DNA of 64,000 bases, taken from Leptospirillum ferrooxidans C2-3 (GTDB lineage Bacteria > Nitrospirota > Leptospirillia > Leptospirillales > Leptospirillaceae). This document shows, piece after piece, positions 25,939-35,552 of the stretch. The notes under the pieces were generated by a model. It saw only the letters and a program-made list of their open reading frames with translations, was not told the DNA's origin and made no database searches. Location of the stretch: the NCBI RefSeq assembly GCF_000284315.1, contig NC_017094.1:992001-1056000 (forward strand), given 5' to 3'. The translations under genes were made by a program, and so were the position numbers. Numbering within the stretch: the stretch's first letter is position 1; every line of letters begins with the position of its first letter.

Positions 25939-26598
25939 CTATTTTGCCGGGGCGATGGTTTCGTAAAGGGCTTTGACACGGTCTTCGGCCTGTTTGCTGA
26001 GAAAAATGCTGGCCTCTTTGGGGCCCATTTCCTCAATGGGGTATTCCCAAGGGAGGATGGGAGCAGAGAAAGCGACTTTGATGCGGCCGGGTCTGGGAAA
26101 TGTTCCTCCCGGACCCATGGAAAGACCTGTTCCCCATATTGCAGCGGGAACGATGGCGGCATGGCTTTTGATCGCAAGAAGGCCCATTCCCCTATGAAAG
26201 CTTCCGATTTTCCCCGTCCGGGTTCGTGTTCCTTCCGGAAAGATCGAAAGTACGACCCCTTTTTCCAGAAGGGTTTGTGAAAAACTCACGGCTTTTCTGT
26301 CACCCTCTCCCCTCGCAAGCGGAAAACCTCCTGTTTTGAGGAGAAGCCTGCTCCATGGCTCTTTTATAAAAAGTTCGGACTTTCCGGGGAACCGGGACTC
26401 TCGCGGAATGGAAAAGCCGAGAATGGGGACGTCAAGGAAGCTTTGATGATTGGCTGCCACAATGACTCCTCCCTCGGAGGGAATCCATTCTTGCCCGGAA
26501 ACCTCGAGTCTGAGCCATGAACGGGTCAGGATGCTCATCAGGAAGTTGGCGATCTTGTAGGTCTTGAAGTGGGAGACCTCCATCGGAATGGGCATCAT
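25939..26598 (-). CDS. plsC: 1-acyl-sn-glycerol-3-phosphate acyltransferase
   Basis: A 219-residue phospholipid acyltransferase acting at the inner membrane to make phosphatidate. The catalytic NHxxxxD motif is NHQSFLD near residue 50, and the glycerol-phosphate-binding motif is FPEGTRTRTG near 120. The ATG overlaps the cmk stop by four bases (ATGA), indicating coupling. The cmk-plsC pairing recalls Firmicutes; in many Proteobacteria rpsA follows cmk instead. Confidence 0.94.
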   Translation of the reverse strand: MMPIPMEVSHFKTYKIANFLMSILTRSWLRLEVSGQEWIPSEGGVIVAANHQSFLDVPILGFSIPRESRFPGKSELFIKEPWSRLLLKTGGFPLARGEGDRKAVSFSQTLLEKGVVLSIFPEGTRTRTGKIGSFHRGMGLLAIKSHAAIVPAAIWGTGLSMGPGGTFPRPGRIKVAFSAPILPWEYPIEEMGPKEASIFLSKQAEDRVKALYETIAPAK

Positions 26599-27266
26599 TT
26601 CGGGAGCCTTTCGATCACCCAATCAACCGATTCGTCGATCGTCATCCGGGAGTTGTCCAGATCGATCGCATCGGATGCCCGTGTGAGCGGGGCAATGGAG
26701 CGGGCGAGATCCTGACGGTCCCTTTCTTCAAGGTCATCCTGGATTTCCTGTAAGCTCTGAGGAGCGTTTTCTCCGCCCAGTTGAAGCCACCTCCGGAGCG
26801 CTCGTGTTGCAGCCGGGGCGCTCAAAAAAATTTTGAGCGAGGCGTCGGGGAGGATGACTGTGCCGATATCTCTTCCATCCATCACGATGCGATCGTTTTC
26901 CGCAAAATGGCGCTGGACCGGGAGAAGATATGTCCTGACCGCCGGTATTGTCGCAACGGTCGACGCCCATTTGCCAACCGTTTCGGAACGAATATCCACG
27001 GTGACATCCCTGTCTCCGAGGAAAAAATGGATTTCACGGCTGGAAGATCCATCAGGACGAATGGAAAGATCCATTTCGGGAAGAAGGTCGAGGATCCTGT
27101 GCGGATCGTCAGTCGGCCCTCCCCGTTCCAGAAAAAAAAGCGCAACAGAGCGGTAAAGTCCGCCCGTTTCAAGGTGGTAGAGCCCAATCCTTCGGGCCAG
27201 TGCCTTGGCCAGACTGGATTTGCCGCACGCGGCAGGACCATCAATGGCGATGGAAAGGGGGGCCAT
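26595..27266 (-). CDS. cmk: Cytidylate kinase
   Basis: A 223-residue kinase phosphorylating CMP and dCMP. The P-loop is IAIDGPAACGKSSLAKALA, followed by YHLETGGLYRSVALF, VTVDIRSETVGKWASTVATIPAVR, IVMDGRDIGTVILPDASLKIFLSA and ERDRQDLARSIAPLTRASDAIDLDNS. Length is normal. The ATG overlaps the last base of the aroA stop (TGATG). It lies in the aroA-cmk order seen widely in bacteria. Confidence 0.97.
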   Translation of the reverse strand: MAPLSIAIDGPAACGKSSLAKALARRIGLYHLETGGLYRSVALFFLERGGPTDDPHRILDLLPEMDLSIRPDGSSSREIHFFLGDRDVTVDIRSETVGKWASTVATIPAVRTYLLPVQRHFAENDRIVMDGRDIGTVILPDASLKIFLSAPAATRALRRWLQLGGENAPQSLQEIQDDLEERDRQDLARSIAPLTRASDAIDLDNSRMTIDESVDWVIERLPK

Positions 27267-28606
27267 CAGTTCTGGATCCCTGCGGTCTTGTTGAACAGCT
27301 CCACAAAGCCCGGAAAGCTTGTGGCAACAAAATCCGTACCATGGATCAAAAGTGTTTCACCAGGAGGAAGCCTCGAGCCCAGAACAACCATGCTCATGGT
27401 AATCCTGTGGTCATTATGGCTTTCGATTTCGGCTCCATGAATCTTGGGGGCAGGACCTCCTCCTTCGACAATCAATCCGTCCGGGAGCTCTGTTACGGAG
27501 ATTCCGGTTGAGGATAATGCCTGGCAGATTGCCGTGATCCGGTCGGATTCCTTGACCCGTAACTCGGAGGCATTCTTGATGATGGTTCTCCCTTTGGCAA
27601 ATGCGGCGGCAACCGCCAAAACAGGAATTTCATCGATCGCCTGCGGGATCAGTTCTTCGGGGACTTCGATCCCTTCAAGGGAACTGGCCTGTATATGAAG
27701 TGTTCCGACAGGCTCGCCTTGACTTTCCATGGTTGTTACCTGGATTTTCCCGCCCATCAGTTGCAGAATCCGGATGATTGCGGTTCGTGTCGGGTTCAGC
27801 CCGACTCCCTCGATCGTGAGGCTGGCTCCTGGCGTAATCAATCCCAGAACCATGAAAAAAGCAGCCGATGACAGGTCTCCTGGAACCGTAAAATCCAATG
27901 GGGAAAGGGGCCCTGGGTGAACGGTCTTTTCGTTGCCCCGCACAGTACAGGTTGCGCCAAACATGGGAAGCATCAGCTCTGTATGGTCCCTTGTCGCAAC
28001 CGGTTCGATAACGGTGGTCGGCCCGTCGGCAGAGAGGCCGGCAAGGAGAATGGAGGATTTGACCTGTGCGCTCTTTTTCTCGTTCAGAAAAGTGATTGCC
28101 TTGAGTTTTCTCCCGCGGATGGCCAGAGGCAGCCGCTTGCCATTCGCGACTCCGTCGATGCTGGCACCCATCAATGAGAGGGGCTCGGTCACCCGGCCCA
28201 TTGGGCGGCTTCTGAGACTGTCATCTCCTGTGACAACGGAATGAAAGTTTGTTCCGGCAAGGATTCCCAGAAGAAGTCGCACGGCTGTGCCGGAGTTCCC
28301 AAGATCCAGAACGGTTTGTGGCTCAGTAAGACTTATTGCTCCCGGGCTTGAGATCCTGACGTGATTCTCTGAAATGCGTTCTGTCCTGACCCCCATCAGG
28401 GAAAAAGCCAGAAGGGTGCCCAGACAATCGGAAGAGGGGAGAAAGCCGTGGATTTCGCTTGTTCCCATTGCCAGGGAAGCCATCATGACTGCACGGTGGG
28501 AGATCGACTTGTCGCCAGGAACGCGAATGCAGCCTGAGACACTCTTTGAGGATGTCACCCGGTAAGAACCGTTTCGCTGACCTCCGGAATATTCATCAAT
28601 GGGCAT
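27266..28606 (-). CDS. aroA: 3-phosphoshikimate 1-carboxyvinyltransferase (EPSP synthase)
   Basis: A 446-residue shikimate-pathway enzyme joining PEP to shikimate-3-phosphate. Substrate motifs: VPGDKSISHRAVMMASLAMG with the catalytic Lys, LDLGNSGTAVRLLLGILAG, GDDSLRSRPMGRV, ATRDHTELML, ELRVKESDRI and ESHNDHRITMSM. Numerous changes from the E. coli form exist; whether it is a glyphosate-tolerant class cannot be judged by eye. The ATG at 28606 follows AAGGAG; it overlaps tyrA by 11 bases. Confidence 0.97.
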   Translation of the reverse strand: MPIDEYSGGQRNGSYRVTSSKSVSGCIRVPGDKSISHRAVMMASLAMGTSEIHGFLPSSDCLGTLLAFSLMGVRTERISENHVRISSPGAISLTEPQTVLDLGNSGTAVRLLLGILAGTNFHSVVTGDDSLRSRPMGRVTEPLSLMGASIDGVANGKRLPLAIRGRKLKAITFLNEKKSAQVKSSILLAGLSADGPTTVIEPVATRDHTELMLPMFGATCTVRGNEKTVHPGPLSPLDFTVPGDLSSAAFFMVLGLITPGASLTIEGVGLNPTRTAIIRILQLMGGKIQVTTMESQGEPVGTLHIQASSLEGIEVPEELIPQAIDEIPVLAVAAAFAKGRTIIKNASELRVKESDRITAICQALSSTGISVTELPDGLIVEGGGPAPKIHGAEIESHNDHRITMSMVVLGSRLPPGETLLIHGTDFVATSFPGFVELFNKTAGIQN

Positions 28607-29519
28607 CGGACTCCTTCTTTTCCTTTTTGGCGAGTTTCTTGAGAGATTGGTGATGGTTCTGGACAGATTCAATTTTTTGGGAGATCTCTTCCATGGAGCC
28701 ATTTCCAATCTGTTTTTTCCAGGATTCAAGAATCAGGATCAGTCGGGAAAGGTCGTTGAGCAGGAATTCTTGATTGGCCGCGAGAATTTCTCCCCAGAGT
28801 CCGGAATGGCTGTGTGAGATCCGGGTCATATCTGTCAGTGCCCCACCTTTTTGTTCCTCCCAGTTGAAATGGGTCAGGTGGTTCCTCTCTTCTGTCCGGT
28901 TTAAAAGCTCAAGAATGGCATAGGAAACAACATGGGGAAGGTGGCTGATGAGGGAGAGGATCTGATCGTGCTCCATGGGGTCGACTGTGAAGGTTCCCTT
29001 GCAGCCAAGGCCAAGCCAGAAGTTCTCCCAGTCTCCTTCGGGGGGAGTTTTTGGACTTGCAAAGGGAACCAGAAAGGTGCTTCGACCATCAAACAGGTTG
29101 GCCCGTGCGCCCTGGGCTCCGGACTCCTCTCTGCCTGCCATGGGGTGAGAGCTTGTATAGCTTTTAAAACAGGACTGGAGATTTTTTCTGAAGTCCATGT
29201 AAACAGGCGTTTTGACAGAGGAGATGTCTGTAACGGGAATCCCCGGAACCATTTCCGCGATCTCTTTTAAAATGCTGGCAATCGAGGAGGGAGGGGAGGC
29301 CACGATCACCCGGTCCGCGCCCAGAACGGCTTCCTTGTTGTTTTGGGTAAAGCGGTCTATATACCCTTTTTCAAGCGCAACCCTGCCATCAATGGTGGAG
29401 ATGGATGATCCGACAATGACTGTGTCGGGGAAGGACCGCTTTTGGGCCGCGGCAATGGAAGCCCCCATCAGTCCCACTCCCAGTATGGCGAGTTGCCGGC
29501 ACTCACGCGCCGGCTTCAT
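28596..29519 (-). CDS. tyrA: Prephenate dehydrogenase
   Basis: A 307-residue NAD-dependent enzyme leading to tyrosine. The Rossmann start is LAILGVGLMGASIAAAQK. DISSVKTPVYMDF and SYTSSHPMAGREESGAQGARANLFDGRSTFLVP hold the substrate-binding His and Arg. The rest is the helical dimerisation domain, including SHLPHVVSYAI and GGALTDMTRIS. No ACT or chorismate mutase domain is fused. Its ATG overlaps the final base of the aroF stop (TGATG). Confidence 0.95.
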   Translation of the reverse strand: MKPARECRQLAILGVGLMGASIAAAQKRSFPDTVIVGSSISTIDGRVALEKGYIDRFTQNNKEAVLGADRVIVASPPSSIASILKEIAEMVPGIPVTDISSVKTPVYMDFRKNLQSCFKSYTSSHPMAGREESGAQGARANLFDGRSTFLVPFASPKTPPEGDWENFWLGLGCKGTFTVDPMEHDQILSLISHLPHVVSYAILELLNRTEERNHLTHFNWEEQKGGALTDMTRISHSHSGLWGEILAANQEFLLNDLSRLILILESWKKQIGNGSMEEISQKIESVQNHHQSLKKLAKKEKKESDAH

Positions 29520-30538
29520 CAGGCGATAAACCTGTCAACAGCAGAGGCGACCTTGCGGCATTCCCTCATCAATCGTTCGAAATTTTCCGGGGTCAGGGAT
29601 TCTTCGCCATCGGAAAAGGCCTCTTCAGGATTATTGTGGACTTCGATCATCAGCGCGTCGGCGCCAGCGGCGATTCCTGCCTTGGCCATGGGGATGACGA
29701 GATCCCATCGTCCGGTTCCATGGCTTGGGTCCACGAGAATTGGAAGATGTGTCAGGCTTTTCAGGACCGGAACAGCGTTCAGGTCGAGCGTATTTCTTGT
29801 CATGGTCTCAAACGTGCGGATCCCTCTCTCGCACAGGATGATGTCCTGATTTCCCTGTGAGGCAATGTATTCTGCCGCCATCAAGAACTCCTTGATTGTT
29901 GCGGAGAGCCCTCTTTTCAGAAGAACAGGTTTTCTGGCGCGGCCAACATCGGACAGAAGGCGGAAGTTCTGCATGTTTCTTGCGCCGATCTGGATAATGT
30001 CGGTGTGCTCCTCAACCATGTCAAGATCTCTGGGGTCCATCAGTTCCGTAATGACAAGAAGGCCGGTTTTTTCCCGGGCTTTCGAAAGGTGCTTGAGTCC
30101 TGTTTCTCCAAGTCCCTGGAAAGTGTAAGGGGATGTCCGGGGTTTGAACGCCCCTCCCCGAAGGATTTTTGCGCCTGATTCCTTGACCCTTTCCGCGACA
30201 AACAGAAGCTGCTCATCGGATTCCACTGCGCATGGTCCTGCCATGACCTGGATTTCTTCTCCACCGATGGTGACTCCGTTCGGAAATCGGATAATCGTGT
30301 TTTCTTTTTTGAATTCACGGCTGACGAGCTTGAAGGGCTGAAGGATCTTGTGAACGCTTTCCACTCCCGGGAAAATGGCGAGCGGAAGCTCGGCCAAGAG
30401 CCTGTCATCCCCGATAGCTCCGATAATGGTCCGTTCCGACCCCTTTGAAATATGGACGGCCAAACCCTTTTCCTTTAATTTTCCGGAAATGTGAGCGATA
30501 TCTGCCTGGGTTGCTTCCGGTTTCAAAACGATAATCAT
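29519..30538 (-). CDS. aroF: 3-deoxy-7-phosphoheptulonate synthase (DAHP synthase)
   Basis: A 339-residue first enzyme of the shikimate pathway. It has an N-terminal ferredoxin-like regulatory domain (1-70, [25 protein letters not shown]), as in the Thermotoga type. The barrel carries [77 protein letters not shown] and [10 protein letters not shown] with metal-binding residues. The N-terminal domain suggests inhibition by tyrosine or a related end product. GGAGA lies ahead of the ATG. Confidence 0.97.
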   Translation of the reverse strand: MIIVLKPEATQADIAHISGKLKEKGLAVHISKGSERTIIGAIGDDRLLAELPLAIFPGVESVHKILQPFKLVSREFKKENTIIRFPNGVTIGGEEIQVMAGPCAVESDEQLLFVAERVKESGAKILRGGAFKPRTSPYTFQGLGETGLKHLSKAREKTGLLVITELMDPRDLDMVEEHTDIIQIGARNMQNFRLLSDVGRARKPVLLKRGLSATIKEFLMAAEYIASQGNQDIILCERGIRTFETMTRNTLDLNAVPVLKSLTHLPILVDPSHGTGRWDLVIPMAKAGIAAGADALMIEVHNNPEEAFSDGEESLTPENFERLMRECRKVASAVDRFIA

Positions 30539-30673
30539 GGAGTTCTCCTGAATTCTTCTGATGATATTGTGTGTGCCCCTCGACTTTTGTCAGGCGTCGG
30601 AAGATTGTTTTTTATTCCTGTCGTGCAGACTCCCTGATGAGCTTCCATGCTTTGGCCTGTGAATGCGTCATGG

Positions 30674-31759
30674 TCAGGTCTGAGATGGTTTATCCTGCAA
30701 AGGATATGATCCCAATATCCTAACATATGGGCAAAGAGTCTGTAACTTCGTTAAAAGTTGCCGGATGTTTTCATCCGCCTGATGGCCTTCTATATCCATG
30801 AAGAAGATGTAATCCCATGCCTTTTTCCTGGAGGGACGGCTTTCAAGACGGGTCAGGTTGATTCCCTCTGTTGCTATCAGGGAGAGAATCTCCGAGAGGG
30901 CTCCCACCCGGTCCAGAATGGAAACCATAATGGAGGTCTGGTCCTTTCGGGTTTTTCCGGGGTCGATGGTTCCGATCACCAAAAACCGGGTCTGATTGTC
31001 GGGGAAGTCTTCAATATGTCTGGAAAAAATTGGAATATTGTAGACTTCTGCGGCCATTTCTCCGGCGATGGCAGCAGAATGAGGATCCTCAAGGGCCATT
31101 TCCACAGCCTTGGTATTGCTCGTTGTTTCACCGGTCGAGGCATCCGGAAGAGCGTTCGAAAGGTATATTCGGCATTGGGCCAGTGCCTGGGGATGGGCGT
31201 AGACGGTCCGGATCTCTTTTGCGGATGTTGCCCTGGTCAGGAGGCAATGATGGATCGGGAGGATGATTTCCCCACAGATTCTCAGGTCTGATTCCACCAG
31301 CGTGTCGAGGGTATTGTTGACCATTCCCTCGGTCGAGTTTTCGATCGGAACCACTCCATAGAGGGCCTCGCCGCTTTCAACAGCCCGAAACACCTCCCGG
31401 ACAGTGGCGGCCGGAACATGTTTCAGTGAGTGGCCGAAATGCTTGAGTGCCGCCTGGTGGGTATAGGTAGCCGGAGGCCCCATGTAGGAGATGACGACGG
31501 GTTCTTCCAGGGACAGACAGGCAGAAAGGATTTCCCTGAAAATGGTCCGGATCGATTCTTTGGGGAAGGGCGCCGATTCCAGTTCGGTGATCCGGTCGAG
31601 AATCTCCCGTTCTCTCGATACGACATGGAAGGGAAGAGCCCTGGCCTTTTTGTAATCACCCACTCTGGCAGCTATGGCGGCCCGGTCTCTCAGAAGCCCG
31701 ACAATCCTGGTGTCAATTTCGTCAATGGAATTTCTCAGGTTTCCCAGATCTTCAGTCAT
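30674..31759 (-). CDS. pheA: Chorismate mutase / prephenate dehydratase (P-protein)
   Basis: A 361-residue bifunctional enzyme for phenylalanine. The AroQ-type chorismate mutase (1-85) is LRNSIDEIDTRIVGLLRDRAAIAARVGDYK. The dehydratase domain starts VISYMGPPATYTHQAALKHFG and has VVPIENSTEGMVNNTLDTL and the catalytic DNQTRFLVIG. An ACT domain (about 275-355) carries GALSEILSLIATEGINLTRLESRPSRKKAWDYIFFMDIEGH, the phenylalanine-sensing motif. It follows yebC by 26 bases. Confidence 0.97.
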   Translation of the reverse strand: MTEDLGNLRNSIDEIDTRIVGLLRDRAAIAARVGDYKKARALPFHVVSREREILDRITELESAPFPKESIRTIFREILSACLSLEEPVVISYMGPPATYTHQAALKHFGHSLKHVPAATVREVFRAVESGEALYGVVPIENSTEGMVNNTLDTLVESDLRICGEIILPIHHCLLTRATSAKEIRTVYAHPQALAQCRIYLSNALPDASTGETTSNTKAVEMALEDPHSAAIAGEMAAEVYNIPIFSRHIEDFPDNQTRFLVIGTIDPGKTRKDQTSIMVSILDRVGALSEILSLIATEGINLTRLESRPSRKKAWDYIFFMDIEGHQADENIRQLLTKLQTLCPYVRILGSYPLQDKPSQT

Positions 31760-31785
31760 GATGCGGCTCAGGTCTCCTTCGCTTT

Positions 31786-32535
31786 TTAGGATGAGAGGGA
31801 TTCGAGAATGTCATCCGGAATGTCAAAATTCGCATAGACATGCTGGACATCGTCATGATCTTCCAGCATTTCCATGAGGCGCATCATGGTTTGTGCATCC
31901 TTTCCTTCCAGAGGAACCGTTGTTTGGGGAATCATCGTGACTTCTGCGAAGGATGGAGTGATTTTTTTGGATTTGATGACTTCAAGAACATGGGAAAAAT
32001 CCTGGGGAGCGGTCAAAAACTCATAGACGTCCTCATGGATTACGGCATCGTCCGCTCCCGCCTCGAGGGCGAGATCCATGACCTGATCTTCAGGAAGTGA
32101 GGACTTGTCCACGGTAATAAGACCCTTGCTGTCGAACATCCATGACACACATCCGTTTTCCCCGAGAGCTCCCCCATTCTTGGAAAAAATGGTCCGGAGT
32201 TCCGGAACGGTCCTGTTTTTGTTATCCGTCATGACTTTCAGAATGATCGCCACGCCTTTTGGACCATGTCCCTCGAACTGGTATTCCTCATATTGGGCTC
32301 CGGGGATTTCTCCGGTTCCGCGCTGGATGGCCTTCTTGATGTTGTCCTGGGGCATATTGTCTTCCCGGGCCTTCAAGATCGCGGTCCTTAACCGGGGATT
32401 CCCCTCTGGATCCCCGCCACCAATTCTTGCGGCAACCGCTATTTCCTTGGCGTGGCGGGTAAAGATCTTTCCGCGTTTTGAGTCGATGATTGCTTTCTTA
32501 TGCTTGGTGGTTGCCCATTTCGAGTGACCGGACAA
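31786..32535 (-). CDS. yebC: YebC/PmpR family regulatory or translation-associated protein
   Basis: A 249-residue protein with the universal start MSGHSKWATTKHKKAIIDSKRGKIFTRHAKEI. Further motifs are NPRLRTAILKAREDNMPQDNIKKAIQRGTG, EGHGPKGVAIILKVMTDNKNRTVPELRTIFSKNGG and GENGCVSWMF. Members are described as transcription regulators, and more recently as translation factors easing polyproline stalling. The start codon is TTG at 32535 with AAGGGGGAG upstream. It heads the aromatic amino-acid operon. Confidence 0.93.
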   Translation of the reverse strand: MSGHSKWATTKHKKAIIDSKRGKIFTRHAKEIAVAARIGGGDPEGNPRLRTAILKAREDNMPQDNIKKAIQRGTGEIPGAQYEEYQFEGHGPKGVAIILKVMTDNKNRTVPELRTIFSKNGGALGENGCVSWMFDSKGLITVDKSSLPEDQVMDLALEAGADDAVIHEDVYEFLTAPQDFSHVLEVIKSKKITPSFAEVTMIPQTTVPLEGKDAQTMMRLMEMLEDHDDVQHVYANFDIPDDILESLSS

Positions 32536-33367
32536 GGTCTCCCCCTTATAGATAAGTTAAGACTGAAAGGCTGTTTTGAATTTTTCCCCTTCCGACATGG
32601 AGATGCTGGATTCTTTCTGACAGTCGGAACGGGTATTTGTGGGATCGTAACATAACGGGCTGATTCGGGGCAAAAAGGATCTTTCAGACGATTGGTGGTC
32701 CTGAGGATGAAGTCCTGTTCGGGATGGTTCGGGGGATAGACGAGGTTTTTGCCCGCGGCTTTCCGGAGTTCAAAAACGTCAAGGGAAGTTGTTTGTTTTC
32801 ATGTCGTGCAAGAGATTCCTGTTTCAGTTTCTCTGGAAAAAAAGAGGATTTTGGGGGGAGAGTTCAGTGTTGAATGAGGGTCTGGTGGAGAGGCAGAACA
32901 AAAGGCACCTGAAAAGAATGAGAAACAGAAGGAGGATCAGTACGATAAAAAAGAGTTTTGATTTCCAGTCTGGAACGGGCCGTTTTTTTATTGATACCAG
33001 CATCGAACCACCCCCAGCGCCCAAAAGAGCGCTCATCTCAGGTAGACTCGGAGAGTTCCTGACAGCTTCCATGAAGCAGTCGGATGATCAGGATTTCCCA
33101 TTTTTCGGATCTTCATGGAGCTTTCGATCGCCCCAAAATGGGGAGAATCTTTTGTCAGATCATCCCCTCCCCATAAAGGCTTTATGCAAGTCCCTGAAGA
33201 AGAAAGACTCCCTAGGGTTGCTTCAGTGATGGGGAGATCCGCCCTCATGACCGTCTACCTTTTGAAAAGGCATTCCTGATCAAAAGATCGACCCTCTTTA
33301 CTATACTCTTATCGGCAGAATTCACAGAAACTTGTCTGACCCTGAATTGCTGGAGGAGAATGAAGTG
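32536..33367. other. 832-base stretch without a confident gene
   Basis: It should hold the yebC operon promoter (minus strand), though no clear -35/-10 pair stands out. A short minus-strand membrane ORF is listed separately. A plus-strand frame at 32789-33229 is basic and of low complexity and is not accepted. Near the right edge TATACT (33302-33307) could be a -10 element for the downstream export operon, but its -35 is poor. Confidence 0.5.
32824..33003 (-). CDS. Possible small membrane protein
   Basis: A 59-residue frame: a basic start (MLVSIKKRPVPDWKSK), one long hydrophobic helix (LFFIVLILLLFLILF, then CLLFCL), and a polar tail. GGGGGTGG lies four bases before the ATG. No family is recognised and no partner is nearby. 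The hydrophobic profile is protein-like, but the length makes chance possible. Confidence 0.3.
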   Translation of the reverse strand: MLVSIKKRPVPDWKSKLFFIVLILLLFLILFRCLLFCLSTRPSFNTELSPQNPLFFQRN

Positions 33368-33499
33368 ATGTCAGATTTGACGGGTTGCAGAAAAAGGTTT
33401 TCCATGTTTATAGGAGAACATAAGGGAGTAGCTGTCGGAGTGTGCTTGGTGCACACTGTTTTTAGAGAATGTATCGGATCGATCCTGGTGGAAGCCTGA
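33368..33499 (+). CDS. Possible 43-residue leader peptide before the FUSC gene
   Basis: ATG at 33368 with GGAGGAG about ten bases upstream, ending two bases before the TTG start of the FUSC gene. The product (MSDLTGCRKRFSMFIGEHKG and a Cys/Val-rich tail) has no known family. A strong hairpin followed by T residues lies inside the frame (33439-33463). Together they resemble a translation-linked attenuator, but nothing shows it is made. Confidence 0.3.
   Translation: MSDLTGCRKRFSMFIGEHKGVAVGVCLVHTVFRECIGSILVEA
33439..33463 (+). terminator. Hairpin with T-run upstream of the FUSC operon (attenuator-like)
   Basis: AGTGTGC (33439-33445) and GCACACT (33451-33457) form a perfect 7-bp stem with a 5-nt loop followed by GTTTTTA. 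It lies 38 bases before the FUSC start, inside the possible leader frame. Confidence 0.5.
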
Positions 33500-33500
33500 T

Positions 33501-35552
33501 TTGAAAAGTTTGGATGAAGTTCTGTCGATTGCCGGATTAAGGTCTGTGTCCGGAGATGTTTTATTTTCTTTCAAGACCCTTATTGCGGCTGGATTTGCCC
33601 TCTATATCGCCTTTTCCCTGAATCTTCCCCAGGCCTACTGGGCCCTGGTCACAGTTCTGATCATTGCCCAGCCATATTCAGGGATGATCCGCTCGAAGGC
33701 CCTATATCGTGTTATTGGCACGATCGTTGGTGCCAGCTTTGTTGTTTTCATCATGCCGCTTCTGATCAACTCCCCGGAATTGTTTTCCATTGCCATTTGC
33801 CTTTGGATTGCCATCTGTCTTTTTCTGTCTCTTTATGATGGCTCACCAAGGAGCTACGGATTTATTCTGGGAGGATATACCTCGGCTCTCATCGGATTTC
33901 CTGCGGTGGACTCTCCCGGAAGTATCTTTCTGCTGGCAAGATCCCGGGTTGAAGAGGTTGTTCTGGGCGTTCTGACGACATTTTTGGTCAATGAGCTTTT
34001 TTTCCCACGTCAAGTCACACCCCTGCTCCTTTTACGGATGGATAAGTGGCTTTCCCATGTTGCGAAATGGGGGGGAGAGGAAGTTTCCGGACGGGGTATG
34101 ACTCCTGGAGTGCCACATAGCCTTGGCGGGGAGATTTCAACGATGTCTGCCATGGGGATTCATGCTGCGTATGAATCCCCGGATCCAAGGGTTTCGGGGT
34201 GGCTGGAGGCACTGATGTCCCGGATGCGTGACCTCCTGCCGGTTTTTGTCGATCTCAAGATCCATCGAAAAGCCCTTTCCCGTTTTTCTCCGGCCCTCTC
34301 GTCCGATCTCGAAATCCTGGGCAGGGAGATTGACGACTGGATGTCGGGAAAGCATCATCTTTCTTCAAAAGAGATGGATCAGATGGTTTCCCGGTGGTTT
34401 TCGGAACATGGAATTTCTTTCGGGTTACTGAAAGGTGGCACGATTCCGACAGAACTCGGCTCCTTGATGGAGCGACTTTCCCGGCGTTTTCACGAACTCG
34501 TGATAATCTGGGGAGACTGTCGGCGCATGCGCCAAAGAATTGCCCATGGAGGTGTTGAGGAACCCCCAACGCCGAAGGGTCGGGTTTCGGTGTTCCGTGA
34601 TCCGCTTCTCCCGTTTCTTTCGGCGCTGGCTGTCTCTCTTGCTGTGGGGACCTCCATATTCATCTGGAGAGCGCTTGATTGGCCAGAAGGTTTTGCCGCA
34701 GCAATGATGGCGGCGGTTAGCGGTACCTTTTTTGCCGCGATGGATGATCCTTCAGGAGCGATTCTGGATTTTCTGGCAAAGATCAATATCGGATCCGCCG
34801 CAGGATTGGTCACACTCTTTTTCTTCCTTCCCCAGGTTCACGACTTTGCCGGACTGATGGCGGTTATGGGAATTGTCCTGATCCCTGCCGGGATCGTGTT
34901 GGCCCGTCCCGACGGTCCGCTCAAAGTGCTTCCATTCATGATCGGATTTTCAGGATTGATTGCCTTGCAGTCAACCTACCATGCAGACTTCTCCCATGCA
35001 TGGAATACCGCGATTTCAGAGGCTGTAGGTGTGTTTCTGGCGGCTCTTTCAACGGTATTGGTCCGGTCGGTGGGGGTGACGTTCAGCATCCGGAGGATCC
35101 TGTCATCGATCCATATGGAAATTGTCCAGCTGGCGAACCTTCAGGGAAAGATGGACCGGAGTGTGTTTGTGGACCACATGTTTGACAGGATCGCACCATT
35201 GATGTCGAGGATGGGCGTCCTTGGAATGGATGCGCGGAAAAATCATCCGGATGGACTCTATGATATGGTTGTTGGTCTCGACCTGATCCGGCTTGGAGAG
35301 ATCCGGGAAAAATTGCCTCCGGAGATGGGGGATTCCATTTCCCGGCTGACACTTGCCATCGGTACCTATTACGATCGACCGGGAGAAGCCGGGAAGAAGG
35401 TCTTGAAATCCCTGTTCGACGAGGTTTGGCTCAAAATTGTCGATTCAACGGACATGGATCTTGAATCCGAAACGCTCTCCCTTCTCGCCAGTCTTCGATG
35501 GACACTTGACGGAGGGGGGTTTATGGCATCTTCCGATGGGAGGGCCAGATGA
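33501..35552 (+). CDS. FUSC-family inner-membrane exporter (AaeB-like)
   Basis: A 683-residue protein with two sets of membrane helices (about 20-170 and 365-520), each followed by a cytosolic helical part. It matches the fusaric-acid-resistance/AaeB layout: SLNLPQAYWALVTVLIIAQPYSGMIRSKALYRVIGTIVGA is the typical first motif. Such pumps export aromatic carboxylic acids with a HlyD-type partner. The start is TTG at 33501 with GGTGGA upstream. It overlaps the DUF1656 gene by ATGA. An outer-membrane channel is not encoded nearby, so a TolC from elsewhere would be needed. Confidence 0.88.
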   Translation: MKSLDEVLSIAGLRSVSGDVLFSFKTLIAAGFALYIAFSLNLPQAYWALVTVLIIAQPYSGMIRSKALYRVIGTIVGASFVVFIMPLLINSPELFSIAICLWIAICLFLSLYDGSPRSYGFILGGYTSALIGFPAVDSPGSIFLLARSRVEEVVLGVLTTFLVNELFFPRQVTPLLLLRMDKWLSHVAKWGGEEVSGRGMTPGVPHSLGGEISTMSAMGIHAAYESPDPRVSGWLEALMSRMRDLLPVFVDLKIHRKALSRFSPALSSDLEILGREIDDWMSGKHHLSSKEMDQMVSRWFSEHGISFGLLKGGTIPTELGSLMERLSRRFHELVIIWGDCRRMRQRIAHGGVEEPPTPKGRVSVFRDPLLPFLSALAVSLAVGTSIFIWRALDWPEGFAAAMMAAVSGTFFAAMDDPSGAILDFLAKINIGSAAGLVTLFFFLPQVHDFAGLMAVMGIVLIPAGIVLARPDGPLKVLPFMIGFSGLIALQSTYHADFSHAWNTAISEAVGVFLAALSTVLVRSVGVTFSIRRILSSIHMEIVQLANLQGKMDRSVFVDHMFDRIAPLMSRMGVLGMDARKNHPDGLYDMVVGLDLIRLGEIREKLPPEMGDSISRLTLAIGTYYDRPGEAGKKVLKSLFDEVWLKIVDSTDMDLESETLSLLASLRWTLDGGGFMASSDGRAR

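Noticed and set aside
32789-33229. 146-residue plus-strand frame
   Set aside because: Basic, low-complexity, no ribosome site and no family; opposite to a more plausible small membrane ORF.
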